Shown here: one piece after another, positions 1 to 12,374 of the stretch
Position numbering within the stretch: position 1 is the stretch's first letter
Layout: each line of letters starts with the position of its first letter
NCBI RefSeq assembly: GCF_040712315.1
Contig: NC_134016.1
Span: 20,138,390-20,202,389 of the forward strand
Direction: 5' to 3'
Source: Castanea sativa
Lineage: Eukaryota > Streptophyta > Magnoliopsida > Fagales > Fagaceae
DNA: 64,000 bases
Program-made: the position numbers and the translations under genes
The notes under the pieces: model-generated
What the model was told of the DNA's origin: nothing
The model's database searches: none
Seen by the model: the letters and a program-made list of their open reading frames with translations, nothing else

Positions 1-1182
1 TCAATTTCATTTGATCTTCATACACTTGTCATGGTGTCAACAATACAAGAGTAATGGTTTTATTGTCTTTTACAAAAGAATGTCTATTCTTGAACCCGTC
101 ATGATTGACCTTCCTGCCAAACTGTCATGGCCTACCCAATAATATGTGACCCGCATGCATTGGAACAACACCACAAAGTACTACATCCTTGTACTTCCCA
201 ATTGAAAAAGAAACCAGCACTTGTTTATTTACCTTAACCTCCCCTCAATCATTCAACCTCTACAACTTATACGGTCTAGGGTGTTTCAAGGTAGGTAAAT
301 TCAAATTTTCAACTAAAGTAGTACTAGCCACATTAGTACAACTCCCCCCCCCCCTATCAATGATCATACTACATACCTTGTTGTTGATGTGGCATCTAGT
401 ATGAAAAATGTTCTCCCTTTATTGTTCCATGTCATCCTCTTTGACTTGGGTACTTGAAGCACACCTAGCCACAAGTGACTCACCCTCTACTGGATACTCC
501 ACATCATCATCACAAGCATCCTTAGGTGATAGCATCTGGTCATCATTGCCCTTGCTCTTGGTTTCCACCTCTCCATCAACATGTGCTATCATGGTCCACT
601 TATTTGGGCATTGTGAAGATATATGACTTACTCCCTAACAACAAAAATACTTAATATCAACTCCACCTTTTTCGCTATATGAAAATGAGTTTTACCTTTT
701 TCTCCTCGAAGTAGTTGTGGCACGTAAAGATCAACTCCACTTTTTTCTCCCATTCCAAGTACGCTTCAGGATCGTTTTTCCCTTGGAACGATGGCATTTT
801 CATTTTTATGTTTCCTAGGTTTCTGTCAGTCCCATCTTGCCATCTTAGATCTCTCCAGAAACCTTTACCATGACTTTCTCCCCTTGGCACAAACCTGCCC
901 TCATTGTTCAATGAAGCTTAATCCTCTTCATCTTTGAACTCATCCTTGTGGTCGTCATCAGAATCATCCACGTGGGCACGCCTTTCTAGCCTTCTAGCAT
1001 TAGGGACTCTTTGGGGGTGCTCCTCATGCAAAGTAGCAATAATAGCATCTTGCCTATCCATCTGATTCTGAATCTCATCAAACACCACGTTCATGTGCTC
1101 AAACTATTGTTGCATAGCCTGCAACATGAAGGACGATTCCTTCCCTCCTTTTCTGTTTGATGTTTTGCCCCTGGAAGACATA
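1..1182 (-). pseudogene. gag and protease of GypA, degenerate
   Basis: Translation on the minus strand starts at an ATG near 1182 (MSSRGKTSN...). A gag capsid segment at 911-675 contains KMKMPSFQGKNDPEAYLEWE, the typical start of the plant gypsy gag domain. A CCHC zinc knuckle follows at about 650-590 (CC-stop-GVSHISSQCPNKW), with a stop inside it. A retropepsin segment follows at about 370-60, ending near ILLGRPWQF. The protease active-site stretch at about 336-365 is unusual: 11 consecutive G on the minus strand expand the expected small-residue run (reads IDRGGGSCTN). Further stops interrupt gag at about 1108 and 904. Non-functional copy; family assignment is firm because of the motif order. 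Confidence 0.85.
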
Positions 1183-1624
1183 CTTTTGAAACTATAGAGA
1201 AATGTTAGAAATAATTCCTCACAACACTCTCTCACGTGTTTGCACTCAAATTATGTCACTCACACTTGTGTTTTACTCTTAAATTGGCTTTTCTTCGATA
1301 TTAGTTTCACACTTTCTTGCCATTTTCCACTTGTAGCTTTCCCTTTTCAGTTCTTCATTAAACTAATAAACTTGATCAAGAAATTCAACTTATAGTATTT
1401 AAACCAATACCGATGGCAAGAAAATATTATAGACACAATAAATCAAAGGAAGAGGATAAAAGAAGACAATATTTTGGTTTGAGAGAACTGAAACTACAAA
1501 CAATATTTTTCCTGTTTTCTATTTCTTTTCTGAAGTCTCTTCTTTTTCTTTTTTTTTTACATTTTTTTTTACGTTTTTTTTTTTTTTTTTAAAACTTGGT
1601 GCACAATTTCAACCTGATGCACGT

Positions 1625-2976
1625 TGTTGGAAAATCTGGTTTTGTATCTCATACAAAACACACATCGGAAGTAACAAACATGGATCTATTTCATTCATGA
1701 TTGATAACATGCACAATGTAAATTTTAAAATTTAAGAACAAGATAGCGTACCTTGCGTTAAAATTCAAAACAAAAAATTAGAAGTATTTGGGAATACTTT
1801 TTATCTTCACTCCAATTCCACTTTACGCCCAAGAAGTGTGGTCTTTCAATCAGTTTCCAAGGGAGAATAATTGAGTGGCTTCTAACCACACATACACACC
1901 ATTTCACAATGATGTATCTTTTCTAATAAAAAATTCTGTTTGTTTCTCCCTTTATAATTAACTGATTGTCTAATTGGGCTGGCCTATTGGGCCTTTCCAA
2001 TTGGGCTTTAATGTGTGGCTTAGAGTGGAACCAAAAGGGACCAATAAGACACTAGCTCCAATGGGCCTTTGGCTTTTTTGTCAACTCTTGTCAAGTCTAA
2101 AGTTACTATTAATTATATTTAATACTACTATATAAATATAATTGTACTCTAGGACTTATTAATAAATTATATCCCAAGACTTTAATAATATCATTTGACC
2201 CCTCTATGAAATATCCATAGTGAACAAAGTCATAATAAACTGTCACTTTGTAAGCAACTATTTTATCCTTGAGTACCCGGTTTAATCTTTTAGTTATTCA
2301 TATTTATTGAAATCCAATTTCAATAAATATAAGCTTTAGTAACTCCTTACTAAAGTGGGTACCTTGAATAACCAGTTCCCATTAAACTTATCTCAAGGGG
2401 ATATTTCGTGTCTCTATAAAAAGAGATTATAGATTCCATCTTGAGAATATGTGTTCCCTCAACACTACGTGTGGTTACCCAACATACTGAGGTTTTGACC
2501 GTGAATATTAGATCTCACTCCTGATATATCAAAGTAACTTACATTTTATGATCAGGTTCACTACCCTCTCAGGATTAAGAGTCTTTGAAATTAGAACTAG
2601 TGAGATTAATTATTCAAGTGACAGTTGTTGATTGAATAATTAATCTCACAGCGGTTCAGTACAATATGTCTTAACTCTTAAGACACATCAACACATCAAT
2701 TAGAAGTTTCCATTTCCATAATCAAGACAAATCATCTTAGTTGATGTGTTCTAGTCTTCACAGATGAAACATGAAATTTCATCACCGACTACGAACTACA
2801 TTTTGAGTTTACAAGGAATTGTGATTTACATCTTCTGTGACTAAATCGCATACAATGCATCTCATGGACTATGATAATGTCCCATTAGTTCATTTATAAA
2901 TAGTCTCAAATAATTAAACAATTTAATTATTTATGACATGCCAATAAATTGGATTTTTAGGGCATAGACCCCAACA
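1625..2976 (-). mobile_element. Solo LTR, family S1 copy 1 (1352 bp)
   Basis: Begins TGTTGGAAAATC and ends ACCCCAACA on the + strand, so it has TG...CA ends. It is flanked by CACGT (1620-1624) and CATGT (2977-2981), a 5-bp target duplication with one C/T change at a CpG. It matches 23597-25000, 28477-29853, 42511-43907, 44060-45469 and the split copy at 52823/63576. A copia-like reading direction is the minus strand (TGTTGGGG...; TATA-like element in that direction). No internal retrotransposon sequence is attached. It contains an 18-bp perfect inverted repeat at 2600-2617/2632-2649. Confidence 0.85.
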
Positions 2977-3075
2977 CATGTCACAAAATAAGAACAAGGA
3001 ATAAAGAATACAAAAGGAACAAGATAGGATGATAACAGGAAACAAACGATAAAGGGATAGTAAAATTGATTTTAG

Positions 3076-3096
3076 AACCTGTGCTTTGATACCAAT
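3076..3096 (-). other. Primer-binding site of GypA (initiator tRNA-Met type)
   Basis: Minus-strand sequence directly after the LTR reads ATTGGTATCAAAGCACAGG. TGGTATCA-AGC is the complement of the 3' end of plant initiator tRNA-Met with one G-to-A change. It fixes the LTR boundary at 3097. Confidence 0.8.
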
Positions 3097-3797
3097 TAAT
3101 GTAAACCTCAATCGATACGCTTTGAGACCCAACGAATAATATTGAAATACTTGCCCAAGAAAGCTAAAATTCAGATTTTGATAGATACTCCGACCCAATG
3201 TTTATAAATGAAACGCGAACCAAAGGTATAAGTAACAGACCTAGACCCAATAATTATAATTGAATTATGAACCAAAGGTATAAAAATTTGAACGCCACAA
3301 GGAAGAATCCATGATAAGTTCACAGTTCTTGAATAACCAAAAGAAGAAGCAAAACCTTGCATTTTTTTTTCTGATTTTTTATTCAATAATCCTCTATTAC
3401 ATTGAGTGCATGCTATTTATAAAACATGGCTGAAAATGGAAAAAAAAAAAACGTACTAAATAATAAAAGCCTAAATAAAAGTTGATTTGGTCTGAAATTA
3501 GCAGCTCTAGAATAGGAAAAATATCTATTAATTGATATAGAGCTGGAAAGTCAATCAGCCATTAATTCACACCATAAACCACTCCCAATTAAGCCAAATT
3601 AGCCCTCAATAGCTTGGATTAAATTTTTTACGCCTTCATCTTCTTTTGGGTTAAGCTTGGAATGTCCTGTGTTAGAATCAACCCAAATCTCTTGAATCAG
3701 CCTATTAAGGGATTCTTTGATCTTCTTGGATCTTGTTGTAGTAATAGGCCCAACTGGAACATGCAGTGGATCCTTTAATGCTTCATGATTCTCATCA
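3097..3797 (-). repeat. 5' LTR of GypA, carrying the coding tail of the polyprotein
   Basis: 701 bp. On the minus strand it starts TGATGAGAATC and ends in TTTACATTA, a decayed CA end. The first 200 bp read as an open frame (DENHEALKDPLHVPVGPI..., to a stop at 3599) that I recognise as the C-terminal tail of plant gypsy polyproteins. The same tail lies in the solo LTR at 19524-20323. So the tail is encoded inside the LTR and is not a separate gene or a tandem copy. Confidence 0.8.
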
Positions 3798-6050
3798 TCT
3801 ACCTTCACCAAAACAACCAGCATTTTCACTTGCCAGAGGTATGGAGGATTTTGGTTCATCTAAGCTAATGCCACAAATTTGTTCTGTAAATGACGTGACA
3901 GTCTCAATTTTGGAAGCTCAGTGACAATTTTGAAATTGGTGATCATACCTCAATTGTTCATCTTTTTGTCTAAGTATGTTTATATGAACAATAAATATTA
4001 TTGAAATTGAGAAATCAAAATTTACCATTAGTAATTTCCATGTTGTGTCTATTAGGTCCTACTTCCTCCTTTTTCTACTTTTGCTTTTAGTATTCCTCCT
4101 CTTTCTTCTTCTTCTTCTTCTCTTTCTTTCCACATCAAGGATATTCATGGACTCATATGATGGAGGACCATAGGGCCACAACTAACAGTCTAAAACCCAA
4201 AAAGGGCCAAGGCTGGGTAGATACCATTTTGTGAACATTTTTATGAACATTTGAACTATATTTACAAATGTTATGTTCTTGTGTTCTGGGTTTGAATTTT
4301 TATTTATTTATTTGAGCCATGTTCTAAGAGATGCATATTCTTAGGTTTGAAATAACCCATTTTGATCTTTTAAAAAAAAAAAAAAATTTTATGTTATTTT
4401 TTGCTTTTGGGGGAAAGAGACATAAAAGGGAAGAGAAAATACATTTTTATTCCTAATTTAAATGGAGGTGGATAACGGAAACTCAATAAAGTTAAACACA
4501 GTTGGGCAAAATTTTAAGTTTTAAACTATGGGTAGGCAAGGTATAAACAGGTTAAATCATGTGTGGGTTTATTGTAATTTGCCCAAAAAAATTATTGTGC
4601 TTTATTATGACTTAAGATAATTTAGAAACTCAATATCTATTTTTTTTTAGAATTTAATAATTCTTATTTGTATTAAGATTTATATAGTTATCTATATTTA
4701 TTTTGGACTATTTTAGTCAAATTTTCAATTTTTACTAATTCAATATATTTATTTATATTTTAAATTAATAAATTAATTATGATGTCATCACAATTCAACC
4801 TTGTATTAATTTCAATTCAACTTCAAAAATTTTGAACCTCTCATTTTTATGATTTATTAAACGGTTCGGGTTTCAAAACCATGGTCTTTGATAGTTGCAC
4901 AAAAAACTAATCGGTGTTTCAATCTAGTGACAAAGAGTGTAATTATCAGAAGTAACGCTATAAATTGAAATCCTTCTCAGAGAAAAAATTAAATTTATTT
5001 TTCAAAAGTCTTTTAAGTCAACAACATAGGAAAAAAACATTTGGAGTTGAACTCAGATCTGCTCCACGTGAAAATCAATCATTTCGATTTTCGACAATAG
5101 AAGGATCACTTTTCTTTTAAGCCAAATTTTTACTTGCATTACAAGCCAAAGAGGAAAGGACCATGACCCAAGTCTGGACCAGGCAGTAGCTTTTTAGCAA
5201 TCCAGAGAGTTTGCAGCCTTAATAATACAGCTCTCCAGTCACTGTTCCTCTTGTGGTTTTCCTTCCACTGTACACAAGGTCATATGACTACAATTACAAT
5301 GACAACACACACACTGAGTCTGAGTGGAGAAAAGGAAACAAAGCAAGCTCCAAAAAAGCGAACAACATTATTATTATTATTCCCATACATCATCAACAGG
5401 AAAACTTTGCCCCCCCTTCCATTTCCCATTTCCCATTCAGTGTATATATATTACACACCATTCCACATCCAGCTCACACCCTTATCACCATATCACTATA
5501 TCACTATATACCCTTGCTCTTGTCTTGCCTACCATGCCTTTGATATCCTTCCCATCTTCTCATTGATTTTACAGTCTATCTATACATACATGCTATATTA
5601 ATTAAACAGATACTAAGTAACATGTTCCCCTATATATATAAATATATATATATATATACACACATGTATGTGTGTGTGTGTTAATTTTGCTTCCTTCGTG
5701 GCATACATGAAATTCAATATTAAACATCTTATTAATTAGATGACAAGAACACTATTAAATTAAGATTATTCTAACTAATAATAATAATAATAATAATAAT
5801 ATGCAATGTATTTTCAGTATAATTCGAAGTCACTTCCACCAGAAGTGGCAAATTACAGATCCAAGATCGTGAACTTTTTTTATTTTTTTTATTTTATAAT
5901 ATGGTAATCAAACTTCCTAGTAGTAGTTCGTACTGAAAATTGTTTATTACATATTTGCTATCAGCCTATTACACACTTTCTTATGAAATTAAGTTTTAAA
6001 AATATGATATCATTTAAAATGTGAAATCATTTTTTTATAAACACAATATT
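3798..6050. other. AT-rich spacer without a recognisable gene
   Basis: Contains homopolymer runs, a (TA)n/(GT)n tract near 5632-5680 and a (TAA)n run near 5777-5803. At 5440-5560 there is a TATATATA element followed by C-rich, leader-like sequence, which could be an orphan promoter, but no protein of known family follows before the TRIM at 6051. Overlapping small frames at 5251-5601 are low-complexity and were not called. Confidence 0.6.
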
Positions 6051-6225
6051 TGTGATGCTCCAATTTGATTGATTGTGTGATGTGTGTGGGTGTGTAGTAA
6101 GTCTCACATCGGGTATTTACTAGGTAGATCTGGGCTTTATTAACAATTATAAGGAGCCTCAATTATGACTAGTCCTTTTGAGGTATAGTACAGATGTGGT
6201 TAGCGCTATTCCTTGGGTCATTACA
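6051..6225 (+). repeat. TRIM LTR 1
   Basis: 175 bp, starts TGTGATGCTCCAATTTG and ends GGTCATTACA. It is directly followed by a primer-binding site that belongs to gypsy type (ATGGTATTAGAGCTCTAGG), not to the TRIM type. Confidence 0.85.
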
Positions 6226-6443
6226 TATTTATGGTATTAGAGCTCTAGGTTAGATCCTTAGGCATTGATTTATGAAACTAAATGGTGAGAGGGGTAGAAA
6301 TTAGGCATTTGGGGATACGTTGTATGATATATACACTAGATGAGTTTCTGATCTGTTTTTTTTTTTTTTTTTTTTATATTATTATTAAATTAGAAATTTG
6401 ATAACATGTTAGTTTGTCATGTGCATAATGAACAGAGGTTAGG

Positions 6444-7480
6444 ATGCCACCTTGCAGCAAAAACATTGGGAACACTCCCAACAACTCTGGCAATGGTAGG
6501 AATCAGCAAGATGGGAACTAAGAACTTAGGCATAACTAAGGCCAGCCACTAGCGATGATCCAGATGATGTAGACCTTGGTTGGAGTGCGCCAACAACAAG
6601 TCACTACTAGAGATAACCTGGCTAGGATGATGGAGCAATGCTAAGGTCATCGTGGTGGGTTGATTGAATTCAAGAGGTTGTCTCCTCCAACTTTTGAGGG
6701 GACTACTGAACCTATGGAAGCAGAAAAATGGATCATTGAGATGGAGAAAGTATTTAGAGTTCTTGAATGCTTTGAGGGTGAGAAAGTGGCTTATGCGGCC
6801 TATATGTTGCGTGGAGATGCTTATGACTGGTGGCGGCTGGAAGAAGACAAACGTGGCTAAGAGACTGAGCCTTGGACTTGGGAGCTATTTAAGTCTGTAT
6901 CCTATGAGAAATATTTTCCTAAGAGCATCCATTTTCAGAATGAAAAAGAGTTTAGCAAGCTGACACAAGGTAACATGATTGTTGCTCAGTATGAAGCAGA
7001 ATTTTCCAAGTTAGCCAAATTTGCTCCGAAAATGGTGGTGGATAAAGAAACTAAGGCTCGAAGGTTTGAAAATGGTTAAGGTTCCAAATCAAGCAAGGAG
7101 TTGTGCCCTTTGAGTTGACTACCTTTAGGGCAATGGTGAGTAAGGCTTTATTAGTGGAGATGGGGTTTAATGAGGCTTAAGTAGAAAGAGATAACAACCA
7201 AAAGAAGAGGCCCAAGCAAGGAGAGCAAAGCTCTAGATTTCAAGCCAAGAAACAAGGAACACAACTTGCTGATACCAAGGCACTGCCAGAGTGCTCTCGA
7301 TGTGGTAGGCCTCATGTAGATAAGGATTGCCACTGGAATACTAGAGCATGTTTCTCATGTGGACAAAGGGGTCACAAGATTGCTGAGTGTCCCCAACGGA
7401 AGGAGGGTCAGACCATTCCAAGACCAACAACAGGACAGAATCAGGGAGCAAGCCAATAGCCCAAGATCCAAGGAAGGGCT
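6444..7480 (+). pseudogene. gag of GypB, degenerate
   Basis: Frame opens at ATG 6444 (MPPCSKNIGN...) but is soon frameshifted. The capsid domain is readable at 6660-6857: IEFKRLSPPTFEGTTEPMEA through AAYMLRGDAYDWW, the retrotransposon gag signature. Around 7285-7400 two cysteine motifs can be read: CSRCGRPHVDKDC and a CCHC knuckle CFSCGQRGHKIAEC. Several frameshifts and stops (for example near 6857, 7078 and 7457) prevent a product. Role in an active element: nucleocapsid packaging of element RNA. Confidence 0.85.
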
Positions 7481-7519
7481 TATGCACTCACTTAATAGGA
7501 TGCTAATACTTCTAATGCT

Positions 7520-10500
7520 GTGGTAAAAGGTATTATTTCAATTTCCACAACTTATGCTTATGCATTATTTGATCCTGGTGCCACTCACTCCTTCATGTAT
7601 ACTAATTTTGCAAAGAAACATAATTTTAAATTTGATCCTATGGAGTTTGAATTATGTGTGAATACCCCAGTTGGGGGTGTAGTAGTTACTGATAGTGTTT
7701 GCGAGTTTTGTGTTGCCAAAATAGCAGATAAAGAGTTACTAGAAGATCTAACACTGTTGGAGATGCGGGATTTTGACATAATCTTTGGGATGGATTGGTT
7801 GGCTGCCCATTATGCCATAGTTGATTATCATAGGAAGAAGGCAATTTTCCAAGTACCTGTTGAGATTGAGTTGTGTTTTGTGGGAAGTGGGGCATATACT
7901 TCTCCACGGGTGATTTCAGCTTTACAAGCTAGACGTATGATGAAGAAAGGGTGTAAAGGATATCAGACCACTGTGAGAGACACACAACAAGGTGAATTGA
8001 AACTGGAGGACACCTTGTAGTAAGAGAGTTTCCAAAAGTGTTTCCTGAAGACTTGTCAAGGTTACCACCAGATAGGGAGATAGAGTTTTCTATTGACCTA
8101 TTACCAGGTTCTAGCCCAATTTCTAAGCCCCATATCGAATGGCACTTGCTGAGTTAAGGGAATTAAAAGAACAACTGCAAGAGTTGCTTGACAAAGGCTT
8201 CATTAGGCCTAGTGTTTCCCCTTGGGGTGCACCTGTATTGTTTGTAAAGAAAAAGGATGGGAGCATGCGACTTTGCATTGATTATAGAGAGCTGAATAGG
8301 GTGACAGTGCGAAATAAGTACCCTTTACCAAGGATAGAGGATTTGTTTGATCAACTCCAAGGAGCACAGGTTTTCTCTAAGATTGATCTTCATTTCAGTT
8401 ACCATCAATTGAAGATTAAGACTACTGATGTGCTCAAGACAGCCTTTCATACAAGATATGGCCATTATGAATTTTTGGTGATGCCTTTTGGCTTAACCAA
8501 TGCACCAGCAGTCTTTATGGACTTGATGAATAGGGTACTTAAACCCTTGTTAGATAAATTTGTTGTGGTTTTTATTGATAATATTTTGATATATATTAAG
8601 AGTGTGGAGGAGCATGAGAAGCATTTAAGGCTTGTACTGCAACTATTGTAGGAGAAGAAGTTGTATGCAAAGCTTAAAAAATGTGAATTTTGGCTAGACA
8701 GTGTTGCATTCCTTGGGCATGTTATATCCAAAGATGGGATTGCTGTTGACCCTAAGAAAAGTGGAAGCAGTAGTAGAATGGAATAGACTGAATAGTGTGA
8801 CAGAGGTTCGTAACTTTTTGGGACTAGCTGGTTATTACAGGAGGTTTGTTGAAGGATTTTCTCTCTCAACCATGCCTTTGACTCGCTTGACCCAAAAGGG
8901 AGCTAAGTTTGAGTGGACCAGAAAGTGTGAAGAAAGCTTCTACGAATTGAAGAGAAGGTTGGTGTCAGCACCCATTCTCACCATACCTTTAGGTAGTGGA
9001 GGTTTCACCATTTATAGTGATGCCTCTAGGAAAGGCTTGGGGTGTGTTCTTATGCAGCATGGGAAGGTAGTGGCTTATGCCTCTAGATAGTTGAAGCTTT
9101 ATGAGCAAAATTATCCCACACATGACTTGGAGTTAATTGCGGTGGTTTTTGCTCTAAAAATTTGGAGGCACTATTTGTATGGAGAATAGTGTGAGATATT
9201 CATTGACCACAAGAGCCTCAAGTACCTCTTTACACTAAAAGAGTTGAATATGAAACAAAGAAGATGGTTGGAGCTATTAAAGGACTATGACCTGACTATT
9301 AGTTACCATCTAGGAAAAGCCAATGTGGTAGCTGATGCCTTAAGTAGGAAGTCTGCAGGAAATTTGGCAGCATTGTTGACTATACAAAAACACATCTTGG
9401 AAGATTTGAGGAAGATGAGGATAGAAGTAAGGTTTCATGAAGTAGAGGCACATCTGGCAAACCTTAGAGTTCAGCCTACCTTGAATGAAAGGATAAAGAT
9501 TGCACAAAGTAATGATCCACATTTGTAGAAGATAAGAGATTTGATAAATTTAGGCTCTCAATATGAGTTTTGCATTCATGAAGATGGATCCTTGAGGTTT
9601 GGTAATTAGCTTTGTGTACCAAATGATCCAAGCCTTAAGGCAGAAATTCTAAAGGAGGCTCATAACACGAGTTACACTATACAACCAGGAGGCATTAAGA
9701 TGTATCGGGATTTGAGACTTTTTGGTGGAACAACATGAAGAGGGAGATTGCTCAATATGTTGCTCAATGTTTAGTGTGTCAACAAGTCAAGATGGAGAAT
9801 CAAAGACCAATTGGGTTTTTGCAACCTCTTCCCATCCAAGAACGAAAGTGGGAGGACATTACTATGGAATTTTTGATGGGGCTGCCTAGAACCCCTACTG
9901 GTAAAGATGCAATTTGGGTGATTGTGGATCGGTTGACAAGATCTGCACACTTTTTGGCCATTAGGGTAGATTTCTCATTCGAAAGGTTAGCTAGATTGTA
10001 TATCAATGAAATAGTGAGATTGCATGGTGCACTTGTGTCCATTGTGTCTAATAGAGACCGAAGATTTGTGTCTCAATTTTGGGAGAGCGTGCATAAGGCA
10101 ATGGGTACTAACTTGAAGTTTAGCACAGCCTTTCACCCTCAAACAGATGGACTTTCAGAACGAACTATACAAACATTGGAAGATATGATGAGAACTTGTG
10201 TAAATGATTTCAAAGGTTCATGGGATGAACATCTACCTTTGGTGGAGTTTGCATATAATAATAGCTACCAAGCAATTATTAAAGCAGCACCATATGAGGC
10301 TTTGTATGGTAGAAAGTGTAGGTCTCCTATATGTTGGGATGATGTTGGAGAAAGAAGATTGTTGGGTCCTGAGATTGTACATCAAATTCAAGTGATTAAA
10401 GAGTGGCTCCAAACAGCTCAGAGTAGGCAGAGGAGTTATGTAGACCTTAGAAGAAGGAAATTAGAGTTCCAAGTGGGTGATCATGTGTTCTTGAAGATTT

Positions 10501-10604
10501 CACCTACTAAAGGAGTTATGAGATTTGGTTTTCGAGGTAAGTTGAGCCCTTATTTTGCAAGACCTTTTGAAGTCTTGGGGAGGATGGGTAAATGGTGGCA
10601 ATAG
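7520..10604 (+). pseudogene. pol of GypB (protease, RT, RNase H, integrase), degenerate
   Basis: Protease at 7520-8020 shows FDPGATHSF where the family has D-S/T-G, so the catalytic triplet is altered. RT at 8139-8650 shows [19 protein letters not shown], then [11 protein letters not shown], then FIDNILIY in place of the catalytic xxDD box. RNase H at 8990-9360 shows YSDASRKGLG and a tail ending VADALSRKS. Integrase at 9735-10590 has a zinc-finger remnant CLVCQQVK and core pieces IVDRLTRSAHF, SNRDRRFVSQFW and LSERTIQTLED. Stops split it at 8649, 9088, 9187, 9526 and 9607, most of them TAG at places where the family has Gln. The C-terminus is missing after about 10590. Clearly inactive. Confidence 0.9.
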
Positions 10605-11995
10605 TCTTTCTTCTGGTTAGGTACCGTTATAAGTCTGAATTATTTGATTATTGAGTAAATGGTGCTTGTAAATTGTTAGGTGAGATCTAAGGATTTTAGA
10701 GAGTGTAAGGGAGAAGTTCTGGTGGTGAGCTAGCCGAGGTAAGTAACTTTATCCTAATTGGTTTTATTTTGCGTATTTTAACTACTGAAAATTATTTACA
10801 GATGTTATAATTTTATTTCTATTGTATTACTGATTTCAAGTAAAAAATTATCATAAATATATCTGATTACTGAATATATGATGTATTTTATATAATTTTT
10901 TTTAGCTATACTGATTCAAAGTAAAGAATAAAGAATTTTCACAAATATATGAGCATTGAATATAAGATTTATTTTATTTAATTGATTTTAGCTATATTAA
11001 TTTAAAGTAAAGAATATAGAATATCACAAATATATTTGAATATTGAATATATGATTATATATATATATATATATATGTATTTGAATAAGATATATTTTTA
11101 TTAGAAACTATAATTTCATATATATGATTATGGACAATCTGACTATGAATTAATTCTGATACCCAAACCAATGGAGGTTATTCATTGGTACTCTGATACC
11201 TAGCCAATGGGGGTTATTCATTGGTATTCTGATACCCAAACCAATGGGGGTTATTTATTAGTACTCTGATACCCAGCCAATGGGGGTTATTCATTGGTAC
11301 TTTGATGCCCAGTCACGGGGATATAGCGTGACCATAGTCATAAGATTGTTAAGAATATGAATTACGTTTGAATATTTAACTATTTTGAGTCATTAAAACT
11401 ACTTATGTATTTTTGGAACCTATTGTATGTTATAGCTTTTGATATATGGAAAACTAACTACTTTCTAAACCATCTATGATATAATTGTAAGATTAAGTTA
11501 TTTTTTGAAAACCCATAGCATATTATAACTTTTGAAGATTCATATTACATCTTTTTACTTTACGGATCTATTACTGGATAAAACTTTTTAGGATTTTGGT
11601 GACTTATTGAGTTGTCAACTCACCCCCCTCTTTCTCCTTTCAGATTTTGATCAGGAAGAGTAGCATATGTTTGGGCTTCCGTTGGGATGTGCACATGAGT
11701 GAAGTTTAGGAAATCAATGGAATAAGATTTGAACTTTGATGTTAAAGATTGCCATTTGTGTAGTCCTTTAGATTTAAAGGATTTAGTTTATTTTTATTTT
11801 GACGTTGGAAGATTATTATTTGAAGATCTTTTGAGAATTGCATTATTGAGGATATTTTTGAATTTATTGATGAAATTTTATTTGAGGATAATTCTTTAAT
11901 TGTTAAGAGGGCTTTACACACTTGTAGGGTGTAAACTTTATAAATGTGTGGCTGTTATCACGTGCCTAGCTCTTACTTGGGTTCAGGGCGTGACA
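10605..11995 (+). repeat. LTR-like 3' segment of GypB
   Basis: Non-coding, AT-rich, follows the broken integrase directly and ends CAGGGCGTGACA, a common end of plant gypsy LTRs. Its left border is not visible because no second copy exists in the window. It contains the tandem repeat at 11155-11320. Confidence 0.6.
11155..11320 (+). repeat. 36-37-bp tandem repeat, about 4.5 copies
   Basis: Units read TCTGATACC...CCAATGGGGGTTATTCATTGGTA with minor changes. Lies inside the GypB LTR, where such short arrays often sit in the U3 region. Confidence 0.85.
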
Positions 11996-12100
11996 ATATT
12001 TATGGTATCAAAGCCGGCCCGATAACCCCATGCGGGCTCAGAGACACTACCCCACAAAGCAGGCCCTAACAAGGATGTTAGAGATTTAAATGGGGGAGAT

Positions 12101-12275
12101 TGTGATATCCCAATTTGATTGATTGTGTAATGTGTGTGGGTATGTGATGAGTCCCACATCGGATATTTAGTGGGTAGATCTAGGCTTTATTAGCAACTAC
12201 AAGGAATTTCAATTGTGACTAGTCTTGTTGAGTTATAGTGCAGATGTGGCTAGCGCTTTCCTTTAGGTCACTATA
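12101..12275 (+). repeat. TRIM LTR 2
   Basis: 175 bp, TGTGATATCCCAATTTGATT to GGTCACTATA, preceded by the polypurine tract TGGGGGAGAT and followed by the primer-binding site TGGTATCAGAGCCGGCC. Confidence 0.9.
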
Positions 12276-12374
12276 TATGGTATCAGAGCCGGCCCTGTAA
12301 CCCCGTGTGGGTTCAGAGACATTACCCCACAAAATGAACCCTACAGAGACGTTAGAGATTTCAGTGGGGGAGAT

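Larger units (their letters stand above)
1..3797 (-). mobile_element. GypA: Ty3-gypsy retrotransposon, cut by the left window edge
   Basis: Minus-strand order is 5' LTR (3797-3097), primer-binding site (3096-3076), untranslated leader, gag (from about 1182) and protease running off position 1. The leader is interrupted by a solo LTR of another family (1625-2976). The LTR is recognised because the same sequence occurs alone at 19524-20323 with a target duplication. Reverse transcriptase and the 3' LTR would lie to the left of the window, so the target duplication cannot be checked here. Base sequence right of the 5' LTR is TCTAC. Degenerate: several in-frame stops in gag. Confidence 0.85.
6226..11995 (+). 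mobile_element. GypB: degenerate Ty3-gypsy element lacking its own 5' LTR
   Basis: Order on the + strand: primer-binding site at 6231-6250, leader, gag (6444-7480), protease, reverse transcriptase, RNase H, integrase (7520-10604) and an LTR-like 3' segment ending GGGCGTGACA at 11995. No gypsy LTR precedes the primer-binding site; a 175-bp TRIM LTR stands there instead. After 11995 the sequence ATATTTATGGTATCA runs directly into TRIM internal sequence. The integrase frame stops early and no chromodomain is seen. Lineage within plant gypsy is not certain (Tekay/Del-like by impression). Confidence 0.8.

Noticed and set aside
3599..3859. Separate polyprotein end upstream of an LTR, suggesting a head-to-tail tandem of GypA
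   Set aside because: The solo copy at 19524-20323 has a perfect TAAGC duplication outside the same coding stretch, so the tail is part of the LTR itself.
5251..5601. 116-residue + frame and overlapping frames
   Set aside because: Low-complexity, overlapping frames in leader-like DNA with no known domain.
5440..5610. Possible microRNA or other RNA gene after a TATA element
   Set aside because: No long foldback and no sequence of a known plant microRNA family recognised; no tRNA or rRNA gene was recognised anywhere in the window.
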